64,000 nt of DNA from Pseudoalteromonas flavipulchra NCIMB 2033 = ATCC BAA-314 (GCA_000814665.1 JWIH01000019.1:124001-188000); one strand, 5' to 3'; counted from the first letter of the stretch, positions 38,040-47,593 are shown. Notes: generated by a model from the sequence alone, not told the origin. Translations and numbers: made by a program.

Positions 38040-38888
38040 ATGGATTTAATTAACTTTCGCGTCGGGAAAAAAACAATATCACTGCAAATCCTCGATATTC
38101 TATTAACTGAACGCTACGAAGAAAATTTAACGGATTTACCCAATGACAACCCCAGCTTTTTGGGTGTCAAAGATTACATGGGCGTACCGACCCCTATTTT
38201 TGATTTAGGGATCATATTGAACAAGCGCTCGTCCTACGAAACCAATCAAGAATTGGTCAGCATGCTAAAGCAGCGAGAGCAAGATCATAAAGAATGGCTT
38301 GTCGCACTCGAAGCAAGCATTTTTAACGATGTCCCCTTCACTAAAGCCAAAGATCCAAAACAATGTGCTTTCGGGCAGTGGTATTACGGCTTCAAAACTG
38401 AAAATGACGACCTCAAAGCGCTTCTAAAACGCTTCGAAGAACCGCATGCAAAACTACATTCATTAGCAGATAAACTATTAGTGATGTGTGCACAGGGACA
38501 CAAACAAGAGGCTATAGATACTCTCGCTCGCGAAAAGAGCACCACTTTTAATAAACTCATGCGATTATTTGAATCCGCTCGTGATCAGATCATGCTCGAC
38601 CATAAACCTATTATCGTCTTTACCACTCAAGATGGCCAAAGTCCGCATATCGGTTTGCTTGTCGATAAAGTAGAAGATAACGTTCACTGTGATGAAAGCG
38701 ATATTAAATCACTGCAGGAAATGACCAGTATTGGTTTTGAAATAGATGCGCAAACCAAAAAATTGATGAAAGGCTTGGTCAAGATGGGAAAACGCCACAG
38801 CGTATTGATTGACCCTAGCGCCATTTTCCGCCCTGAACATTTACAAAATTATGAGCCAGAAGAAACGGAAGAGTACGGCTTATTTTAG
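38040..38888 (+). CDS. CheW-like coupling protein with inserted CZB zinc-binding domain
   Basis: From ATG 38040 (GAGG five bases upstream) the 282 residues hold a split CheW-like fold: the first half at about 1-65 and the second at about 188-270 (IGLLVDKVEDNV). Between them lies a chemoreceptor zinc-binding domain: H83 in DHKEW, C109 in QCAFGQW, and H136/H140 in EPHAKLH are the expected metal ligands. It probably couples receptors to CheA and responds to zinc or hypochlorite-type signals. The neighbouring solute-binding protein may supply a ligand. Confidence 0.8.
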   Translation: MDLINFRVGKKTISLQILDILLTERYEENLTDLPNDNPSFLGVKDYMGVPTPIFDLGIILNKRSSYETNQELVSMLKQREQDHKEWLVALEASIFNDVPFTKAKDPKQCAFGQWYYGFKTENDDLKALLKRFEEPHAKLHSLADKLLVMCAQGHKQEAIDTLAREKSTTFNKLMRLFESARDQIMLDHKPIIVFTTQDGQSPHIGLLVDKVEDNVHCDESDIKSLQEMTSIGFEIDAQTKKLMKGLVKMGKRHSVLIDPSAIFRPEHLQNYEPEETEEYGLF

Positions 38889-38906
38889 AGTTAGCAAATG
38901 GAGCAC

Positions 38907-38939
38907 AAAAAAACGCCGCAAAAATTGCGGCGTTTTTTG
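38907..38939. terminator. Bidirectional terminator between CheW-CZB and typA genes
   Basis: ACGCCGCAA and TTGCGGCGT form the stem, with A-run and T-run flanks, so it works in both directions. Confidence 0.9.
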
Positions 38940-38994
38940 TATTCTAAGTAACCTGTCTTCAAGATAAGTTGTTATCTCAAGTCCAGGTCAACTA

Positions 38995-40815
38995 TTATTT
39001 AGCTTGGCGGCTAGCGCGTTTACGCTCGCTTTCAGTCAATAATTTCTTACGAATACGGATGCTTTCAGGCGTTACTTCTACAAGCTCGTCGTCATCGATG
39101 AACTCAAGCGCTTGCTCTAAAGACATAACAACAGGTGGCACAAGGTTTTGTGCTTCATCAGTACCAGATGCACGTACGTTGGTTAACTGCTTACCTTTAA
39201 GCGCGTTTACCGTTAGGTCGTTATCACGGCTGTGAATACCAATAACCATACCTTCGTACACTTCAACACCGTGACCGATAAATAGGCGACCACGCTCTTG
39301 TAGGTTAAATAGTGCGTTTGTTAGCGCTTTACCTGCTGCGTTAGCGATTAGTACACCGTTCTTACGCTGGCCGATGTTACCGCCTTTGTGTGGACCGTAA
39401 TGTGAGAACGTGTGGTACATCAAACCAGAACCAGACGTTAACGTCATAAATTCAGTTTGGAAACCAATTAAACCACGTGCAGGCATCATGAAGTCCATAC
39501 GCACACGGCCTTTGCCGTCTGGAGACATGTCAGTCATTTCTGCTTTACGCAAACCAAGCTGTTCCATGATAGAACCTTGGTGCTCGTCTTGACAGTCAAT
39601 TGTTACTGTTTCGTACGGTTCTTCTAGCTGACCATCAACATGGCGCAAGATTACTTCTGGACGAGATACAGCAATCTCGTAGCCTTCACGACGCATGTTC
39701 TCGATAAGAATACCTAAGTGAAGTTCACCACGACCAGATACACGGAAGCTATCAGGGTTATCCGTTTCTTCAACACGTAATGCAACGTTGTGCACAAGCT
39801 CAGCTTCTAGACGCTCAAGGATATTACGAGAAGTTACGTATTTACCTTCTTGGCCTGAGAATGGCGACGTGTTTACAGAGAAAGTCATTGTTACTGTTGG
39901 TTCATCAACTGACAGTGGCGGTAATGCCTCAACATTATTCTGACAACAGATAGTGTCAGAGATCTTCAGCTCACCAAGACCTGTGATTGCAATGATATCA
40001 CCCGCCGTTGCTAGCTCAACTTCGTGACGGTCAAGACCTAAGTAACCCAGTACTTGGCCAACTTTACCGTTACGCGTCTTACCATCAGCACCCACGATAG
40101 TCACTTGTTGGTTAGGTTTAACTGAACCACGTGTGACACGGCCAACACCGATAACACCAACATATGAGTTGTAATCAAGCTGAGAAATTTGCATCTGGAA
40201 CGGACCTTCAGGATCCGCGTTAGGCGCTTCAACTTCGTCTACGATAGCTTGGAACATTGGTTCCATGTTGTCAGACGGCTCATCTAGGTCAAGTGTTGCC
40301 CAGCCGTTGATTGCTGATGCGTAGATCACTTTAAAGTCTAGCTGTTCGTCAGTTGCACCTAAGTTATCAAATAGATCGAAAACTTGATCCATTACCCAAT
40401 CAGGACGAGCGCCCGGCTTGTCGATTTTGTTGATTACAACAATTGGTTTAAGACCCTGAGCAAACGCCTTTTGCGTTACGAAACGCGTTTGTGGCATCGG
40501 ACCTTCTTGTGCATCAACTAGTAGTAATACTGAGTCAGCCATCGAAAGAACACGTTCTACTTCACCACCGAAATCGGCGTGTCCCGGAGTATCTACGATA
40601 TTGATACGGTAGTCGTTCCACTTGATTGCGGTATTTTTTGCAAGGATGGTGATACCACGCTCTCTTTCAAGATCGTTTGAGTCCATCACTCGCTCTTCAT
40701 TACCACCGCGCTGCTGTAGTGTACCTGATTGCTCAAGTAGCTTGTCTACAAGCGTTGTTTTACCGTGGTCTACGTGCGCGATAATCGCGATATTTCTTAA
40801 CTTTTCGATGCTCAT
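38995..40815 (-). CDS. typA: Ribosome-associated GTPase TypA/BipA
   Basis: Translation-factor GTPase affecting ribosome assembly and stress response. G-domain motifs AHVDHGKTT at 14-22, [12 protein letters not shown] near 75 and NKIDKPGA near 130; then EF-G-like domains and the BipA-specific C-terminus ([11 protein letters not shown]). The 606 residues are typical. It is divergent from glnA, as in many gammaproteobacteria. Confidence 0.97.
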   Translation of the reverse strand: MSIEKLRNIAIIAHVDHGKTTLVDKLLEQSGTLQQRGGNEERVMDSNDLERERGITILAKNTAIKWNDYRINIVDTPGHADFGGEVERVLSMADSVLLLVDAQEGPMPQTRFVTQKAFAQGLKPIVVINKIDKPGARPDWVMDQVFDLFDNLGATDEQLDFKVIYASAINGWATLDLDEPSDNMEPMFQAIVDEVEAPNADPEGPFQMQISQLDYNSYVGVIGVGRVTRGSVKPNQQVTIVGADGKTRNGKVGQVLGYLGLDRHEVELATAGDIIAITGLGELKISDTICCQNNVEALPPLSVDEPTVTMTFSVNTSPFSGQEGKYVTSRNILERLEAELVHNVALRVEETDNPDSFRVSGRGELHLGILIENMRREGYEIAVSRPEVILRHVDGQLEEPYETVTIDCQDEHQGSIMEQLGLRKAEMTDMSPDGKGRVRMDFMMPARGLIGFQTEFMTLTSGSGLMYHTFSHYGPHKGGNIGQRKNGVLIANAAGKALTNALFNLQERGRLFIGHGVEVYEGMVIGIHSRDNDLTVNALKGKQLTNVRASGTDEAQNLVPPVVMSLEQALEFIDDDELVEVTPESIRIRKKLLTESERKRASRQAK

Positions 40816-41220
40816 ATTATTACTCAGTGAAGTTGGCCCTCAGTGATCCTAGTCGATCTACGCAAAAATGCGCGTTGAGATTGCCCGATTGAGAATTAAA
40901 GGTCGCGTATTATCTACTATTAATGTGACAGATGAAAGTTTATCCAACATTTTTTTCAATAATCCTTATTGGTGCGCGCATAAATCAACAACCTAGTGTG
41001 GCTTTAGCACTACTTTTTAAGCTTTTGCAGAGGGTTTGTTATTCCCGCCATATATGTAAGAGTTTCAACGCCAAAAGAGGATTTTCATCTGTCGACAAAT
41101 TTGATCCCTGTAACTTTGGGCTTTTTACTTCACAGATCCAAAAGTAGTTTTTGCTTTATCTGTACTCTTAAACTATACCAATGCTCATTAAGCGAAAACG
41201 GCTATCACAGGGAATCGCTT

Positions 41221-41269
41221 GCACCAACATTGCGCACCATAATGAAACATTTACGCACCAAGTTAGTGC
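41221..41269 (+). promoter_or_regulatory. Two NtrC-binding-like sites upstream of glnA
   Basis: GCACCAACATTGCGC at 41221-41235 and GCACCAAGTTAGTGC at 41255-41269 fit GCAC-N7-GTGC (the first with one mismatch). They lie roughly 90-140 bases upstream of the predicted sigma-54 start, the usual enhancer distance. The gap from 40816 to 41220 shows nothing else I can name. Confidence 0.7.
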
Positions 41270-41332
41270 AACAAGCTAATCCCTAAATTTCCTGAAAGTT
41301 AAAAATCATTATTTATCAAAAACTTAAAAATA

Positions 41333-41348
41333 TGGCACAGATCAAGCT
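41333..41348 (+). promoter_or_regulatory. Sigma-54 promoter of glnA
   Basis: TGGCAC with GG at 41334-41335 and GC at 41346-41347, ten bases between, as required for -24/-12 elements. The -12 half is less than ideal (AAGCT rather than TTGCT). Start near 41359, about 50 bases before the glnA ATG. Confidence 0.7.
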
Positions 41349-41407
41349 TATCTGTGTGCAATTGCAGTACATTGCAGCAAAAAATAACCCAACGAGTCGG
41401 AGGACAC

Positions 41408-42814
41408 ATGTCACAATCGGTTTTAGATTTTATTAAAGAGCACGACGTAAAGTTTGTTGATTTACGTTTCACAGATACAAAAGGTAAAGAACAACACGTA
41501 TCGATCCCACATCATCAAGCCGATGAAGACTTCTTTGAAGACGGCAAAATGTTTGACGGCTCATCTATCGCTGGTTGGAAAGGCATCAACGAATCTGACA
41601 TGGTACTTATGCCTGATGCAGAAAGTGTAAAGCTAGACCCATTCGCAGAAGAAACAACGCTTATCGTTCGTTGTGACGTGGTTGAGCCAAACACACACCA
41701 AGGTTACGAGCGTGACCCACGTTCAGTAGCTAAACGCGCTGAAGAGTTCATGCGTTCAACGGGTATTGCAGACACCGTATTATTCGGTCCAGAGCCAGAG
41801 TTCTTCTTGTTTGACGATGTTAAATTTAAAACTGACATGTCTGGCTCTATGTACAAAATCGACGCTGAAGAAGCATCTTGGAACTCAGACAAACACTACG
41901 AAGGCGGCAACACAGGTCACCGTCCTGGCGTAAAAGGTGGTTACTTCCCAGTAGCACCGGTAGATTCGTCTAATGACTGGCGTGCAGCTACTTGTTTAGT
42001 ACTTGAAGAAATGGGCCACGTTGTTGAAGCGCACCATCACGAAGTAGCAACTGCTGGTCAAAATGAGATTGCGACTCGCTTTAATACTATGGTGACTAAA
42101 GCTGACGAAATCCAAGAGATGAAGTACGTTATCCACAACATGGCTCACCTATACGGTAAGACAGCAACCTTTATGCCTAAGCCAATTGTTGGTGATAATG
42201 GTTCAGGTATGCACTGTCACCAATCACTTGCTAAAGACGGCAAGAACATCTTCGCAGGCGACAAGTACGGCGGTCTATCTGAAGAAGCGCTTTACTACAT
42301 TGGTGGTATCATTAAGCATGCTAAAGCAATCAATGCATTCACTAACCCAGCAACAAACTCTTATAAGCGTCTAGTACCAGGGTTTGAAGCGCCAGTTATG
42401 CTTGCATATTCAGCACGTAACCGCTCAGCATCAATCCGTATCCCGGTGATCCCATCAGAGAAAGGTCGTCGTATCGAAGTACGCTTCCCAGATCCTGCAG
42501 CTAACCCATACCTAGCTTTCGCAGCTCAGTTGATGGCTGGTCTTGACGGTATCCGCAATAAGATCCACCCTGGTGATGCAATGGATAAAGATTTATACGA
42601 CCTACCAGCGGAAGAAGCAGCAGAAATCCCAACTGTTGCAGCATCACTTGATGAAGCGCTTGCTTCTCTAGATGCTGACCGTGAGTTCTTAACTCAAGGT
42701 GGCGTATTCACTGACGACCTAATCGATGCGTACATCACACTTAAGTCGAAAGAAGTTGAAAAATTAAACATGACAACTCACCCAGTTGAGTTCGAAATGT
42801 ACTACAGCGTTTAA
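41408..42814 (+). CDS. glnA: Glutamine synthetase type I
   Basis: Makes glutamine from glutamate, ammonia and ATP; dodecameric. From ATG 41408, 6 bases after GGAGG, it has 468 residues (E. coli 469). Motifs: [13 protein letters not shown], GxExEFF in [23 protein letters not shown], and the adenylylation loop NLYDLPAE-like segment read here as [13 protein letters not shown] with the modifiable tyrosine. It is expressed from the sigma-54 promoter, with glnL and glnG downstream. Confidence 0.98.
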   Translation: MSQSVLDFIKEHDVKFVDLRFTDTKGKEQHVSIPHHQADEDFFEDGKMFDGSSIAGWKGINESDMVLMPDAESVKLDPFAEETTLIVRCDVVEPNTHQGYERDPRSVAKRAEEFMRSTGIADTVLFGPEPEFFLFDDVKFKTDMSGSMYKIDAEEASWNSDKHYEGGNTGHRPGVKGGYFPVAPVDSSNDWRAATCLVLEEMGHVVEAHHHEVATAGQNEIATRFNTMVTKADEIQEMKYVIHNMAHLYGKTATFMPKPIVGDNGSGMHCHQSLAKDGKNIFAGDKYGGLSEEALYYIGGIIKHAKAINAFTNPATNSYKRLVPGFEAPVMLAYSARNRSASIRIPVIPSEKGRRIEVRFPDPAANPYLAFAAQLMAGLDGIRNKIHPGDAMDKDLYDLPAEEAAEIPTVAASLDEALASLDADREFLTQGGVFTDDLIDAYITLKSKEVEKLNMTTHPVEFEMYYSV

Positions 42815-42830
42815 TCGCTAACCGACTACT

Positions 42831-42856
42831 AAGCTCAATACTGCCGTATTGAGCTT
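42831..42856 (+). repeat. Perfect hairpin after glnA stop
   Basis: AAGCTCAATAC, loop TGCC, GTATTGAGCTT, with an 11-base stem and no T-run. Could be an mRNA-stabilising 3' end that precedes the terminator below. Confidence 0.75.
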
Positions 42857-42909
42857 GTAGAGCCAAAACTCATTATGCGTTTCTGGCACTCTTAATCATA
42901 TGTGTTCTC

Positions 42910-42933
42910 AAGCCCGTTGTTACGGGCTTTTTT
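42910..42933 (+). terminator. Rho-independent terminator of glnA
   Basis: AAGCCCG at 42910-42916 pairs with CGGGCTT at 42923-42929 around a 6-base loop, followed by T. Confidence 0.88.
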
Positions 42934-43059
42934 AATGTAATTCAAAAACTTAAAGAAATTCGCCTTTATGTTGTCATTATGGGAATTATTCATTTGTAAC
43001 TCGCAATTCCAAGTGCTCTATACTACAGTATGAACAGTAGTTTGCTCTGGAGATTTGTG

Positions 43060-43587
43060 GTGCGTCAGTGGTTTCTTATAATGTCGGTTAGCATGACGCT
43101 AGCCCTAACAAGCATTGATGCTGCAGCAGAGTCCAATCCAAAAATCTATCGCTGGAAAGACAAAAACGGTCATTGGGTCTATTCGGATGTCCCACAACCT
43201 GGTTCGAAAGAAGTCAAACTCAACGCCAGCGCCTTAACCATGCCAAGTGTTGATACTAAAATTCTCGAGCAAATGGATACGACACCAACTATTCAATATA
43301 CAGCTAAAATCACTTCCCCAGAGCATGAGCAAACAATCCGTGATAATAGTGGTAGCGTATATGTGACAGGCACCATTGAGCCTAGATTTACCCAAGGTTT
43401 AAGCGTGCAACTCTTTCTCAATGGAACAGCCACAGGGCCAAAGCAAACCAATACTCAGTTTGCTTTGCGTGGCATTGATCGCGGCGAGCATTCTGTGGTT
43501 ATGAAAGTGTTTAATCAAAAAGGTATGTTAGTCGCCCAAAGTGATGTTCATAAGTTCTTTTTGCACCGCAATACCGTAAATAATTAA
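43060..43587 (+). CDS. DUF4124-domain exported protein
   Basis: Signal peptide then DUF4124 motif YRWKDKNGHWVYSDVPQPGS, followed by a beta-sandwich-like C-terminal region (VTGTIEPRFTQGLSVQLFLNG). Function unknown; genes of this type lie between glnA and glnL in related genera. The frame opens at ATG 43030 without a ribosome-binding site; GTG 43060 has GGAG seven bases before it and I prefer that. It sits after the glnA terminator, so it needs its own promoter. Confidence 0.78.
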   Translation: MRQWFLIMSVSMTLALTSIDAAAESNPKIYRWKDKNGHWVYSDVPQPGSKEVKLNASALTMPSVDTKILEQMDTTPTIQYTAKITSPEHEQTIRDNSGSVYVTGTIEPRFTQGLSVQLFLNGTATGPKQTNTQFALRGIDRGEHSVVMKVFNQKGMLVAQSDVHKFFLHRNTVNN

Positions 43588-43598
43588 AGCGATATTGC

Positions 43599-43967
43599 TT
43601 ACCTACACTGGCTTGCAACCAGTAGTTGCAAACACACCACGCTCATTTCCTCTGGTATTGAGAAAGCCAAATTCGACATTTCATTGTGTTCAATCCACAA
43701 CCTTTGCTCACCAACTTGAACTTGATAGTAGACCTCAGCCTTTGTTCGCAATAAATATTTATCTCGCCAGTTAGATTGGACGACCCGCACCACACCTGTA
43801 AGGGTGGTTTTCTCGCCATTCGTAGCCCGATGTAAATTAGCGGTTTGAGGAGGAAAGCAGTTAATCTGTTCGGTAACATACTTAGCGCTTTGAAAGTCAC
43901 ACCCGTTCATACAGAACATGACAAAAAGGCTCCCACAAACACGAGCTAGATGTATTTTTTGACACAA
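43599..43967 (-). CDS. Small lipoprotein, unknown
   Basis: 122 residues with an N-terminal hydrophobic segment and lipobox-like MNGC (Cys23). The rest (TTLTGVVRVVQSNWRDKYLLRTKAEVYYQV) reads as a beta-rich OB- or lipocalin-like fold. Not recognised. Convergent with the DUF4124 gene and divergent from glnL. No clear ribosome-binding site. Confidence 0.6.
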   Translation of the reverse strand: MCQKIHLARVCGSLFVMFCMNGCDFQSAKYVTEQINCFPPQTANLHRATNGEKTTLTGVVRVVQSNWRDKYLLRTKAEVYYQVQVGEQRLWIEHNEMSNLAFSIPEEMSVVCLQLLVASQCR

Positions 43968-44103
43968 AGCATTAATAATCTCAGCACCTTAAAGTTGGCA
44001 TGCTTTATTAATAACAAGTTTAGGATACGAGTTCGAAAACCCCTAGTTTCTGAGCTTAGGTAATAATTTACTTCAATGGATGCAAAGCTATGCTATTCTC
44101 ATT

Positions 44104-44118
44104 GCACCACATTGGTGC
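44104..44118 (+). promoter_or_regulatory. NtrC box at the glnL promoter
   Basis: GCACCACATTGGTGC is a perfect GCAC-N7-GTGC site lying 14 bases before the glnL ATG. In E. coli a similar site near the glnL promoter represses the regulatory genes when NtrC is abundant; the same role is inferred here. Confidence 0.8.
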
Positions 44119-44131
44119 ACGGTGAACATAT

Positions 44132-45214
44132 ATGGATCAACATAACTCGATTGACTTGGATAAAGTTTGGCAATCTCTCTCAACCGCGATTTTAGTGCTC
44201 GATCAAAATTTAATGATCCACTATGCCAATTACAGCAGTAGTGAACTACTGGGACTCAGCACAAAACGGCTTGTCGGACTGGCGATTGATAGTGTGTTTA
44301 ATCATCATCATATAGACCTGCCACGGCTCTCTAAATACGTGCTACAAGATGGCGTAGACTGCCAGCAACACAGGGTAGACGTGGTATTTGTAGATAATCG
44401 TGTTGCGACACTAAGTCTGCATGCCAGACGAGTTTACCTTGCAGACAAGGCGTATATTTTAGTGGAATGTCGCCGTGTTGATGATGCCCTGCGTTATGAC
44501 CAAGCATCCAATCAAATGCACCAATTTCAGGCAGCTCGAAACCTCATTCGCGGTCTTGCCCATGAAATAAAAAATCCACTTGGTGGGATCCGCGGTGCGG
44601 CGCAATTATTGCAGTACGAAACTGATCAACAAGAACGGGAAGAATGTGCCACACTCATTATTGAGCAAGCAGATAGATTGCGCGAGTTGGTAGATAGGTT
44701 GCTTGGACCCAATCAGTTACCACAAAAAGAGCCGTGTAATATCCATCAGGCGTTAGAATCGGTGATTAAGTTAACCACCTTGGAGCGCGATGCCGATATC
44801 ACCTTGGTAAAAGATTATGATCCCAGTATTCCGGCTATCGTGATAGATCAAGCCAAAATTCAGCAAGTTCTGCTGAATATGCTGCGCAATGCTCAACAAG
44901 CACTACAGCATGACGGTACGATCACCATCACAACGCGCATTAAACACCGTCTTCATCATGGTGAGCGACTATTGAAAAAAGCATTGCTCATCCGTATCAG
45001 CGACAACGGTCCGGGGATCGCCGATGAGGTAAAAGAGACATTGTTCTTTCCGATGATCACGAATAAAGAAGGAGGCTCTGGACTTGGGCTCTCTATCGCG
45101 CAAACTTTGGTAGAGCAACACCAAGGATTTATCGAATGCGATAGTTGGCCAGGACACACTGAGTTCAGTATCTACCTTCCCTTTGACAACACCGAAACAG
45201 GAAACGTGCAATGA
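44132..45214 (+). CDS. glnL: Nitrogen regulation sensor kinase NtrB
   Basis: Cytoplasmic histidine kinase/phosphatase responding to PII. An N-terminal PAS domain (about 10-120), H-box LAHEIKNPLGG with H144, an N-box ML-RNAQQAL near 253, and GSGLGLSIAQTLVEQ near 315 make up the kinase core. The 360 residues fit. It overlaps glnG as ATGA. Confidence 0.96.
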   Translation: MDQHNSIDLDKVWQSLSTAILVLDQNLMIHYANYSSSELLGLSTKRLVGLAIDSVFNHHHIDLPRLSKYVLQDGVDCQQHRVDVVFVDNRVATLSLHARRVYLADKAYILVECRRVDDALRYDQASNQMHQFQAARNLIRGLAHEIKNPLGGIRGAAQLLQYETDQQEREECATLIIEQADRLRELVDRLLGPNQLPQKEPCNIHQALESVIKLTTLERDADITLVKDYDPSIPAIVIDQAKIQQVLLNMLRNAQQALQHDGTITITTRIKHRLHHGERLLKKALLIRISDNGPGIADEVKETLFFPMITNKEGGSGLGLSIAQTLVEQHQGFIECDSWPGHTEFSIYLPFDNTETGNVQ

Positions 45215-46608
45215 AATCAGTTTGGTTAGTCGATGATGACGCTTCAATCCGATTTGTTTTAGAAAAGGCATTAAAGCGAGCTGAGTTTGAAACCGAGAGC
45301 TTCGCCAGTGGTCAAGATGTATTGACGGCGCTTGAATATGAGCAACCCGCAGTGCTGATCTCAGATGTACGTATGCCAGGTATCGATGGCATGGCCTTGT
45401 TAGATAAAATTGCAGGGCTCTACCCAAACCTGCCGGTGATCATTATGACCGCGCACTCGGACTTAGACTCTGCGGTCAACGCATTTAAAAAAGGGGCATT
45501 TGAATACCTCGCCAAACCTTTCGACTTAAACGAGGCCGTTTCCCTTGTGCAACGTGCATTTCGTGCAGGCCAGCAAACTAAAAAGCAAAAGCGCCAAAGT
45601 GAAAAAGCCAATAGCCCCGACATTATTGGTGAAGCCCCAGCGATGCAGGAAGTGTTCCGCGCCATCGGTAAACTTTCCGCTTCAAGCATGAGTGTATTGA
45701 TTAACGGCGAATCAGGCACGGGTAAAGAGCTTGTGGCAGGCGCGCTGCACAATCACAGCCCGCGCAAAGACGCTTCTTTTATCGCGCTCAATATGGCCGC
45801 CATTCCCAAAGATCTCGTCGAGTCTGAGTTGTTCGGCCATGAAAAAGGCGCTTTTACTGGCGCTGACAGCATGCGCCGTGGCCGCTTTGAGCAAGCCGAC
45901 GGTGGCACCTTATTTTTAGATGAAATCGGTGATATGCCACTGGACGTACAAACTCGCCTATTGCGCGTACTCGCCGATGGTGAGTTTTATCGGGTCGGTG
46001 GCCACAACAGCGTGAAAGTCGACGTCCGTATTGTCGCGGCTACCCATCAAGACTTAGAGACACTGGTCAAGCAAGGTAAATTCCGTGAAGACTTGTTTCA
46101 CCGCCTCAATGTCGTCAGGTTAAAACTACCAGCCTTACGTGAACGCCCTGAAGATATCGCCGCCCTGTGCGATCACTTTCTTGCAAAAAGCGCAAAGGAG
46201 CTAAAAGCCGAGCCAAAAATCATCTCCAAACATGCTCTGCAAAAAATGCAGGCGTATCATTGGCCTGGCAATGTTAGGCAACTGGAAAACACCTGCCGTT
46301 GGTTAACGGTAATGGCGCCGGGCGAACTTGTCACCCCTGCGGATCTTCCCGAAGAGCTAGAAAAACCACAACAGATTGACGCCTTAGAGCATGGCAATTG
46401 GCTGGACGCATTCCAAACTTGGTTAGACTCAGAGTTACGTAAAGGAAAAGACCATATTTGGCCCGATGTACAGGCACAATTAGAAACACGGCTGATCAAA
46501 TCCGCACTCAATGCCTGCCATGGCCATAAACAAGATGCGGCGTTAAAGATAGGTTGGGGACGCAATACGTTGACCAGAAAGCTAAAAGAGAGAAATATTC
46601 AAGATTAG
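45211..46608 (+). CDS. glnG: Nitrogen regulation response regulator NtrC
   Basis: Activator of sigma-54 promoters such as the one at glnA. An N-terminal receiver domain with D52 in LISDVRMPGID, a central AAA+ domain with GESGTGKE (near 168), GAFTGA (near 213) and VDVRIVAATH, then a Fis-type helix-turn-helix ending HKQDAALKIGWGRNTLTRKLKE. The 465 residues fit. A terminator follows at 46614. Confidence 0.97.
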   Translation: MKSVWLVDDDASIRFVLEKALKRAEFETESFASGQDVLTALEYEQPAVLISDVRMPGIDGMALLDKIAGLYPNLPVIIMTAHSDLDSAVNAFKKGAFEYLAKPFDLNEAVSLVQRAFRAGQQTKKQKRQSEKANSPDIIGEAPAMQEVFRAIGKLSASSMSVLINGESGTGKELVAGALHNHSPRKDASFIALNMAAIPKDLVESELFGHEKGAFTGADSMRRGRFEQADGGTLFLDEIGDMPLDVQTRLLRVLADGEFYRVGGHNSVKVDVRIVAATHQDLETLVKQGKFREDLFHRLNVVRLKLPALRERPEDIAALCDHFLAKSAKELKAEPKIISKHALQKMQAYHWPGNVRQLENTCRWLTVMAPGELVTPADLPEELEKPQQIDALEHGNWLDAFQTWLDSELRKGKDHIWPDVQAQLETRLIKSALNACHGHKQDAALKIGWGRNTLTRKLKERNIQD

Positions 46609-46613
46609 ACGAC

Positions 46614-46640
46614 AAGCTGAGTATTATGACTCAGCTTTTC
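46614..46640 (+). terminator. Terminator after glnG
   Basis: AAGCTGAGT at 46614-46622 pairs with ACTCAGCTT at 46629-46637 around ATTATG, then T. Confidence 0.8.
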
Positions 46641-46761
46641 CCCCACTACTCCAGTTCCCAAAATGAATAATATCTGATTGAAAATCACACAAATAACCAG
46701 TAGCTTGGACTATGCCGTATCTTGTTACTCGGCATAACTTACATTTTGTAAAGGAATCGCT

Positions 46762-46938
46762 ATGAAAATTACATTGAATAAAAAATCACTAAAACACCTA
46801 TCTAACAGCAAGAAGCTAGCAAATGAGCTTACACCGCAAGCAGCTGGTGGTTATGATGTTACCTCACCACACAATAAAGGCTGTATCAGCTATCAGGGGA
46901 TGACATGCCCTACTTCACCGTACGATCCCGCTTGCTAG
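46762..46938 (+). CDS. Gly-Gly-leader peptide, putative RiPP precursor (58 residues)
   Basis: An ORF too short for common cut-offs. AAGGA lies 7 bases before the ATG. Leader-like N-terminus MKITLNKKSLKHLS, then LTPQAAGG, ending at residue 30 in a double glycine. The 28-residue tail has three cysteines (41, 49 and 58, the last residue) and six Ser/Thr. The LNKK(S/T)(L/I)...GG pattern recalls precursor peptides of class I lanthipeptides and related natural products; this is from memory. There is no modification enzyme or transporter beside it. An inverted repeat TATGCCG/CGGCATA (46711-46736) lies in its 5' region. Confidence 0.7.
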   Translation: MKITLNKKSLKHLSNSKKLANELTPQAAGGYDVTSPHNKGCISYQGMTCPTSPYDPAC

Positions 46939-46953
46939 AATGATTTAACTCAT

Positions 46954-47067
46954 GTCGCTTATCGTTATATACCAATCCACATAAATAGTTGGCGACATAA
47001 TCAAGTAGATTGGTGTAAGCGACAATAAAAAATCATTGCTCTAATCAAAAAAAGTCGCCACTATTTA
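46954..47067. repeat. Nested inverted repeats after the peptide gene
   Basis: GTCGCTTA...TACCAATCCAC at 46954-46980 pairs with GTAGATTGGTGTAAGCGAC ending at 47023 (with an 8-base bulge), and ATAAATAGTTGGCGAC at 46981-46996 pairs imperfectly with GTCGCCACTATTTA at 47054-47067. It looks like an extragenic palindromic element, or a miniature inverted-repeat relic. No second copy was found in the window. Confidence 0.6.
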
Positions 47068-47098
47068 ATAAAGACAATGTACTAACTTATGTAAGCCT

Positions 47099-47560
47099 GT
47101 GAAACTGCTTGAAAATGTGCCACTGTTTAAACAACTAGAGATCATCAATCGCTTAGCGTTTTTTAAAGAGTTTACGCTTGCCGAACGCCAAGTGTTACTC
47201 GAGTCTTTTGGTCACTTATATCTGGTGCAACAAGAGCGTCATGCCTTCAAACGCTTTGAAAAAGACAATCGCCTGTATATTGTATTAAGCGGTGAGTTTT
47301 TGATTTTTAAACAAGATGCGGCCCATGATTTAGGTAAAGTTGGTCCTGGAGAGTTTTTAGGTGAAGGTGCATTTATCACTAACCGAGAACGCAGCACTAG
47401 CGCACAAGCGTTAAAAGACAGCATCATCTTGGCAATAACCCCAGATGCACTAACACGCTTGCCCAATGTGATCCGAGAAAAAATCAAAGATAAGCTCATT
47501 GAAGGTATGAGCCATCGCATTGCTAAGCTCAATGCATTTATTGAAGGGCAAGAAACCTAA
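47099..47560 (+). CDS. Cyclic-nucleotide-binding-fold (CNBD) protein
   Basis: 153 residues, almost all one CRP-like cNMP-binding domain: GEFLIFKQDAAHDLGKVGPGEFLGEGAFI and RSTSAQALKDSIILAI mark the beta-roll and the phosphate-binding cassette position. The usual arginine-serine pair is present in the form ERSTSAQA. There is no DNA-binding HTH. It starts with GTG and has no good ribosome-binding site. Possible role as a standalone regulator subunit; ligand unknown. Confidence 0.8.
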   Translation: MKLLENVPLFKQLEIINRLAFFKEFTLAERQVLLESFGHLYLVQQERHAFKRFEKDNRLYIVLSGEFLIFKQDAAHDLGKVGPGEFLGEGAFITNRERSTSAQALKDSIILAITPDALTRLPNVIREKIKDKLIEGMSHRIAKLNAFIEGQET

Positions 47561-47566
47561 ATGAGC

Positions 47567-47590
47567 AGTGGGAGCCGTAGCTCCCACTTT
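47567..47590. terminator. Hairpin between CNBD and aminotransferase genes
   Basis: AGTGGGAGC, loop CGTA, GCTCCCACT, with a short TTTG tail on the plus strand. Confidence 0.7.
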
Positions 47591-47593
47591 GTA

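Noticed and set aside
41101..41286. Short ORFs in the typA-glnA gap
   Set aside because: They lie across the NtrC sites, have no ribosome-binding site and read as low-complexity sequence.
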